Below are positions 14,998-18,962 of a DNA stretch of 18,962 bases, piece after piece (the first letter of the stretch is position 1; every line of letters starts with the position of its first letter). The notes beneath the pieces were generated by a model. That model had not been told where the DNA came from. It saw nothing but the letters and a program-made list of their open reading frames with translations, and did no database searches. The stretch spans positions 1 through 18,962 of the forward strand of contig DAIUFH010000040.1 of assembly GCA_036844705.1 (NCBI GenBank). The letters are read 5' to 3'. The translations under genes were made by a program, and so were the position numbers. This stretch comes from DAIUFH01 sp036844705 (lineage in GTDB: Bacteria; Bacillota; Clostridia; Tissierellales; Tissierellaceae).

Positions 14998-15399
14998 CTA
15001 AATTTCATTATTCTTAACTCTATTAATTAAATCCTCTACCTTTTCCTTAATTAAATCCCTTGTCTCTCTATATCCTTCTATAGGACCACCTGAAGGATCA
15101 TCAAGACCCCAGTCTTCACTATGACTATTCGGAACAAATGGACAAACTACATTGCAACCCATAGTAATTAGTATATCTATCTCTTGAGGAATATCAGTCA
15201 GTAGTTTTGGATATTGACTACTCATATCTATACCTGATTCTTGCATTACCTTAACTGCTAGTGGCTTTACTTCTGGATATTCTTCTGTACCTGCTGAATG
15301 AACTTCTAATATATCACTGCCTAGTTCTTTGGCCCATCCTTCTGCCATTTGGGATCGGCAAGAATTGTGAACACATATAAAAGCTACTTTCTTTTTCAT
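14998..15399 (-). CDS. arsC: Arsenate reductase ArsC (thioredoxin-coupled, LMW-phosphatase fold)
   Basis: This 133-residue protein opens with the phosphatase-like loop CVHNSCRS: nucleophilic Cys9, then five residues, then Arg15 as in C-x5-R. It continues with EGWAKELG and VHSAGTE, typical of the low-molecular-weight phosphatase fold. DDPSGGP (about 100-106) supplies the conserved Asp-Pro. Further cysteines, Cys82 and Cys86 (MGCNVVCPFVP), are candidates for the redox pair that relays electrons to thioredoxin; in the classic Gram-positive enzyme the pair is spaced more widely. It reduces arsenate to arsenite for export by Acr3. AGGAG lies 7-8 bases before ATG 15399, with a 14-base gap from acr3. 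Confidence 0.93.
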   Translation of the reverse strand: MKKKVAFICVHNSCRSQMAEGWAKELGSDILEVHSAGTEEYPEVKPLAVKVMQESGIDMSSQYPKLLTDIPQEIDILITMGCNVVCPFVPNSHSEDWGLDDPSGGPIEGYRETRDLIKEKVEDLINRVKNNEI

Positions 15400-15413
15400 T
15401 TGTATATCTCCAA

Positions 15414-16469
15414 TTAGTTTTTACTTGGAAACCAATGCTTGGTACTATTGGCTATCTTCACAAGAAATAGCATTAATGGCACTTCAGTCAAAACTCCTAC
15501 AGTTGTTGCAAGTGCAGCTGGAGAATCCATTCCAAATAATGCAATTGCAACCGCAACTGCTAGCTCAAAGAAGTTTGAAGCACCTATCATACTTGCTGGT
15601 GCTGCTATATCGAAAGGTAATTTAAGCCATCTACATGCCCCATATGCTATAAAGAATATTAAAAATGTCTGAATAGTAAGAGGTACAGCTATAAGCAAAA
15701 TGTGTAAAGGATTATTCAATATTGTTTCACCTTGGAATGAAAATAATAGCACTAGCATTAATAATAACCCTGTAGTTGTTGCACCATCAAATTTAGGTAA
15801 AAATTCATTTTCAAAATAATCTAATCCCTTTTTCTTTATTACTTGTACTCTAGTTAATATACCACCTGCTAATGGAATTACTACAAAGAGTATAACTGAT
15901 AATATCAAGGTATCCCATGGGACTACGACGTTACTAACTCCTAGTAAAAATTTGACTATTGGGATAAATGCCACCAATATAATTAAATTATTAGTTGCTA
16001 CTTGAACAACTGTATAAGCTGGATTGCCTTTTGTTAATGTACTCCATACAAATACCATTGCTGTACATGGTGCTGCTCCCAGTAGGACTGCTCCTGCTAG
16101 ATATTCAGTTGCAAGTTCAGGTGTTATGAAATTTTTGAAAACTATAAAAAAGAAAAATGACGATATCGCATACATAGTAAAAGGCTTTATAAGCCAGTTT
16201 GTAATCCAAGTTACGTACAAACCTTTAGGATTCTTCCCTACATTTTTTACACTTTGAAAATCCACCTTCATCATCATTGGATAAATCATTATCCAAATGA
16301 GTATAGCTGTTGGTATTGAAATATTAGCATATTCAAATCTACCAAAAAATTCAGGTATTGCTGGTAAGTATCTACCAATTAGTACCCCACCTATCATGCT
16401 AAGAGCAACCCATATTGTTAAATATTTTTGAAAAAAATTTATTCCCGAGGGTAATCTTTCCTTCGACAT
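15414..16469 (-). CDS. acr3: ACR3-family arsenite efflux permease
   Basis: This protein of about 351 residues has around ten membrane segments and the ACR3 landmarks. GAAPCTAMVFVWS carries the conserved thiolate Cys135 (numbered from the ATG at 16469), and GVLTEVPLML carries Glu329; both residues are known to be needed in characterised Acr3. Other family phrases are IYPMMMKVDF and GASNFFELAVAVAIALFG. It exports trivalent arsenite and can partner with ArsA. Start choice: an upstream in-frame ATG at 16478 lies directly on the AAAGG sequence, whereas ATG 16469 has proper spacing, so the latter is preferred. It lies between arsA and arsC in the operon. Confidence 0.95.
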   Translation of the reverse strand: MSKERLPSGINFFQKYLTIWVALSMIGGVLIGRYLPAIPEFFGRFEYANISIPTAILIWIMIYPMMMKVDFQSVKNVGKNPKGLYVTWITNWLIKPFTMYAISSFFFFIVFKNFITPELATEYLAGAVLLGAAPCTAMVFVWSTLTKGNPAYTVVQVATNNLIILVAFIPIVKFLLGVSNVVVPWDTLILSVILFVVIPLAGGILTRVQVIKKKGLDYFENEFLPKFDGATTTGLLLMLVLLFSFQGETILNNPLHILLIAVPLTIQTFLIFFIAYGACRWLKLPFDIAAPASMIGASNFFELAVAVAIALFGMDSPAALATTVGVLTEVPLMLFLVKIANSTKHWFPSKN

Positions 16470-16496
16470 ATTAATCATCCTTTCAACATCATTTAT

Positions 16497-16526
16497 CTGC
16501 CATCCAAACTATAGTTTGGATGGCAG
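16497..16526. repeat. Perfect 30-bp palindrome between arsA and acr3
   Basis: The half CTGCCATCCAAACTA is followed immediately by its exact reverse complement, giving a 15+15 palindrome just after the arsA stop. In RNA it can form a strong stem-loop with a tiny loop. Neither side has a T-run, so a plain intrinsic terminator is unlikely. An mRNA processing or stabilising element, or a protein-binding site, is possible. Confidence 0.7.
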
Positions 16527-16540
16527 AGTCTATAAAATTA

Positions 16541-18295
16541 TTATAAAAGTTTCTTTAAGCCTTCACCTTTTAATTCTTCTGGAATCCACTTGATTAAGGC
16601 TGTATTTCCATCAGATATATCGTTAATCACTTTTATCCATTCAGCTTCATTATCTGCTTTAGCTTTTAATATGCTGTTAGTTGTATCAGTAGCATAATAA
16701 CTTGAATTTATAATCCACCATTTGCTAAATATTCCTGCTCTATTTAAATCTTCTTGTAATCTCATAGCTTCATAATAAGGAGTTGCTTCTGCTAATGCAA
16801 TTATCAATACTTCAGTGTATTTATCATCTTTAAGCCTTGGTAATAATTTCTTAGCTGACTCAGGTGTATCTCCTTGGGTACGAGCTATTTCTTTATTATA
16901 GTTCACAGTTGATTCTAATAGTAGGATTGTATGTCCAGTTGGTGCTGTATCTATAACCACTATTTCATCTTCAGATCTATCAACTATATCCGCAAAGGCT
17001 CTAAATACTGCAACTTCTTGTGTACATGGGCTCCTCAAATCTTCTTCTATATAGTCAATATCATCTTGGGATGCACCTGCTTCTTTTGCCTTGCCTATTA
17101 CTTCTTCTCTATATTTTTCTAGTTCTTTTTCTTCATCTATATAGCTCATTGTTATATCTTCACTTTCCTCAATAACATATTTTAAATGAGCTGCTGGGTC
17201 TGTAGTTGTTAAATAAACCTTTTCTCCTCTTTCTGCTAGTGCAAGAGCTATAGCTGCTGCAATAGTAGTTTTTCCTACCCCACCTTTCCCCATGGTGAAT
17301 ATCACCTTTTTACCTGAGTTATATAGGTCATCTACTACATCCTGTAAACTACCAATATTATCAAGGTTTAAATCTTCTACTTGCTTTGCATCATTCTTAA
17401 CTTCTTCACTTGTTAAAAATGTTCTAAGTTTATCTATACTTGAAATGTTGTACGGTCTTAAAGGTATTTCATAGGTATCAAGCTTTTTAAGTCCTTCTGG
17501 CATATTGCTCATTATTTCGTCCTGCATATTGTAGATTGATGTTGATAGTTCATCATCATGCTCTTTCAGTACTCCATTGATTACTTGAATCTGATTGCTT
17601 ATTCCTAATTCTTGAAGTTCTATAGAAGTTCTTTCAGCTTCTTTTAATGCTGAATCTACAGGTCTAGATACTAAAATCAAAGTAGTTAATTCCCCATTTG
17701 CCAAATTATCTACTGCTTTTCTGTATACGCCTCTCTCCTCGTCTAAACCAGATAGCTGACCTAAACATGAAGCCCCATAAACATTTTCATCTAAGAAATT
17801 AGTCCATGCTGAAGGTAGCTGAAGCATTCTTAAAGTATGACCTGTTGGTGCAGTGTCAAAGATAACATGATCATATTTTTCTGCTACCTCATCATTTGCT
17901 ATAAAATAGGAGAATTCATTAAAAGAAGCAACTTCTGTAGTACAAGTACCAGACAATTGTTCTTCCATGCTCTCAATAACAGCATCGGGTAGTTTACCTC
18001 TTTGAGGACCTATAACACTTTCTTTGTAGTCAGCAACTGATGCTTCTGGCTCAAAGTTTGATACCGTAAGGTTTGGAACATCTTTTATCTCTTTTCCCTT
18101 ATTATCTAGTTCAGTACCAAATACATCTTGTAGATTTGAAGCAGGGTCTGTACTTACAAGCACAACATTTTTACCGCTATCTGCTAAATTAATAGCAAGA
18201 CTAGATGCTAGAGAAGTCTTTCCAACTCCACCTTTACCTGTGAAAAATAAATATTTAGTTAAATTAATGTCTTTTATATCAAAATTCTTATACAT
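16541..18295 (-). CDS. arsA: Arsenite-stimulated pump ATPase ArsA (two ATPase halves)
   Basis: This 584-residue protein is the tandem A1-A2 form. The first half has the P-loop GKGGVGKT at 20-27, STDPASNL and DTAPTGHTLRMLQLP. The second half repeats it with GKGGVGKT at 336-343, TTDPAAHL and DTAPTGHTILLLE. The cysteines that bind As(III) in ArsA are seen as Cys118 (GTCTTEVASF), Cys177 (ASCLGQL) and Cys424 (SPCTQEVAVF). ArsA receives arsenite from ArsD and uses ATP to drive export through the membrane subunit, here probably Acr3. GGGTGGG lies just before ATG 18295, about 30 bases after arsD. The gene looks complete. Confidence 0.95.
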   Translation of the reverse strand: MYKNFDIKDINLTKYLFFTGKGGVGKTSLASSLAINLADSGKNVVLVSTDPASNLQDVFGTELDNKGKEIKDVPNLTVSNFEPEASVADYKESVIGPQRGKLPDAVIESMEEQLSGTCTTEVASFNEFSYFIANDEVAEKYDHVIFDTAPTGHTLRMLQLPSAWTNFLDENVYGASCLGQLSGLDEERGVYRKAVDNLANGELTTLILVSRPVDSALKEAERTSIELQELGISNQIQVINGVLKEHDDELSTSIYNMQDEIMSNMPEGLKKLDTYEIPLRPYNISSIDKLRTFLTSEEVKNDAKQVEDLNLDNIGSLQDVVDDLYNSGKKVIFTMGKGGVGKTTIAAAIALALAERGEKVYLTTTDPAAHLKYVIEESEDITMSYIDEEKELEKYREEVIGKAKEAGASQDDIDYIEEDLRSPCTQEVAVFRAFADIVDRSEDEIVVIDTAPTGHTILLLESTVNYNKEIARTQGDTPESAKKLLPRLKDDKYTEVLIIALAEATPYYEAMRLQEDLNRAGIFSKWWIINSSYYATDTTNSILKAKADNEAEWIKVINDISDGNTALIKWIPEELKGEGLKKLL

Positions 18296-18325
18296 ATTTT
18301 CCCACCCTTATATCTTTTCATTTTC

Positions 18326-18682
18326 TTATTTTTTTGCTTTAGCTTTTTTAGTTGCTAATTCGGACATAATATATTCTTCAGGTATTTCAAGGAAATTTAC
18401 AAATTCTTCATTTGTAGGATACTCAACAGTTTTTACTACTTTCCCATCAACTATTGTAATAGGTAGAACATCTACTCCTTCATCATCTAATAATTTATTT
18501 ACCTCTGCATTATCAACATAAGCCTTTGGATTTTCTTGTAGATTATGTCTTTCTACCTTAACCCCTTTCTTATCTAATCTATTTAGTAATGTAGATACCC
18601 TTAATAGATTTTTATCAACTGAAGGTCCACAAACCCCTGTTGAACAACACATTGCTGGATCAAAGATAACCATTTTTTTCAT
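18326..18682 (-). CDS. arsD: Arsenic metallochaperone ArsD
   Basis: This 118-residue thioredoxin-like protein starts MKKMVIFDPAMCCSTGVCGP. The three cysteines needed for arsenite transfer to ArsA are at positions 12, 13 and 18. LPITIVDGKVVKTVEYPTNEEF (about 73-94) is the usual family phrase. The C-terminus ends in a lysine/alanine tail and lacks the extra vicinal cysteine pairs of the plasmid R773 protein, which are dispensable there. It lies directly upstream of arsA, as in most arsDA pairs. AGGAGG lies about 8 bases before ATG 18682. Confidence 0.95.
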   Translation of the reverse strand: MKKMVIFDPAMCCSTGVCGPSVDKNLLRVSTLLNRLDKKGVKVERHNLQENPKAYVDNAEVNKLLDDEGVDVLPITIVDGKVVKTVEYPTNEEFVNFLEIPEEYIMSELATKKAKAKK

Positions 18683-18700
18683 TACAAACTCCTCCTAAAT

Positions 18701-18962
18701 TTAATTATTAGAAACATTATCTTTACATTTTTTACAAATACAATCTTCTTTTTCACTGGCTATGGATGTGATAAAACTTAAGGCTTCATCTATTCTTTCT
18801 TTATTAAGCGTGTATCTCATCCATGCTCCGTCACGCTCTGCATTTACAAGTCCACTATCTGTAAGATTTTTCATATGATAGCTAAGTGTGGATTGTGATA
18901 TACTTAGGCCTTCTAAAATATCACAAGCACACATTTCTCCACAAGATAGCATATCAATTATC
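18701..18962 (-). CDS. arsR: ArsR-family arsenic-responsive repressor, partial
   Basis: The frame is open at the right window edge (IID before the internal ATG at 18952), so the true start is outside. What is visible begins MLSCGEMCACDILEGLSISQ, carrying the arsenite-sensing cysteines of the CxCxx-type helix. It continues with a winged helix (STLSYHMKNLTDSGLVNAERDGAWMRYTLN). The C-terminal tail holds three further cysteines (CICKKC), which could add a metal site. ArsR represses the operon until arsenite binds. Its operator and promoter lie beyond the window. The next gene, arsD, follows after 18 bases. Confidence 0.92.
   Translation of the reverse strand, partial: IIDMLSCGEMCACDILEGLSISQSTLSYHMKNLTDSGLVNAERDGAWMRYTLNKERIDEALSFITSIASEKEDCICKKCKDNVSNN

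Noticed and set aside
1..18962. CRISPR arrays, tRNA or rRNA genes
   Set aside because: No regularly spaced repeat series and no tRNA- or rRNA-like conserved segments were recognised on either strand by eye.

Overview
The window looks like chromosomal or genomic-island DNA from a low-GC anaerobic Firmicute, probably a clostridial or tissierellial lineage. Base composition is strongly AT-rich, start sites carry strong GGAGG-type ribosome binding sites, and the protein families are BlaI/M56, thioredoxin-type ArsC, ACR3 and clostridial hypothetical proteins. Every convincing gene is on the minus strand, so transcription runs from high to low coordinates. The species is inferred from general character only; there is no rRNA or other phylogenetic marker.

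Right part (18962 down to about 13752): a compact arsenic-resistance operon in the order arsR (cut by the window edge), arsD, arsA, acr3, arsC, a small thioredoxin-like gene, arsM. ArsR senses arsenite. ArsD is the metallochaperone, ArsA the pump ATPase and Acr3 the arsenite channel. ArsC reduces arsenate and ArsM methylates arsenite. The small gene between arsC and arsM (14595-14933) is broken by one in-frame TGA inside a cysteine-rich motif (C-G-TGA-G-P-S). A small stem-loop of bacterial-SECIS type lies about 23 nt downstream. I read it as a candidate selenoprotein of the arsenic operon, and it is the most interesting item in the window.

Middle part (13722 to about 10616): a rearranged zone. 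A visibly more GC-rich fragment of a heavy-metal P1B-ATPase follows arsM directly. It stops abruptly just after its SGHP motif, where it is joined to the C-terminal half of a BceB/FtsX-like ABC permease. That permease remnant is in turn fused in frame to a membrane-anchored, PAF-acetylhydrolase-like alpha/beta hydrolase. A class II Fic AMP-transferase with an N-terminal helix-turn-helix and a promoter bearing direct repeats follows (9549-10436).

Left-middle part (about 9520 to 3560): accessory DNA with intact hypothetical genes, a TPR-Arr rifampin ADP-ribosyltransferase (6974-7723), a lipoprotein, and several decayed fragments. The fragments resemble a serine recombinase, a PHP phosphoesterase, a SIMPL/DUF541 protein, an alpha/beta hydrolase and the first ~30 residues of an AbiEii toxin. 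The density of truncated genes suggests repeated insertion and deletion.

Left end (3419 to 1): an S41-type protease-like membrane protein, a short MGMT-family alkyltransferase-like protein, a probably decayed small ORF, and a BlaI/M56 (BlaR1-type) regulatory pair with two clear BlaI-type operators over its promoter; the M56 gene runs off the window.
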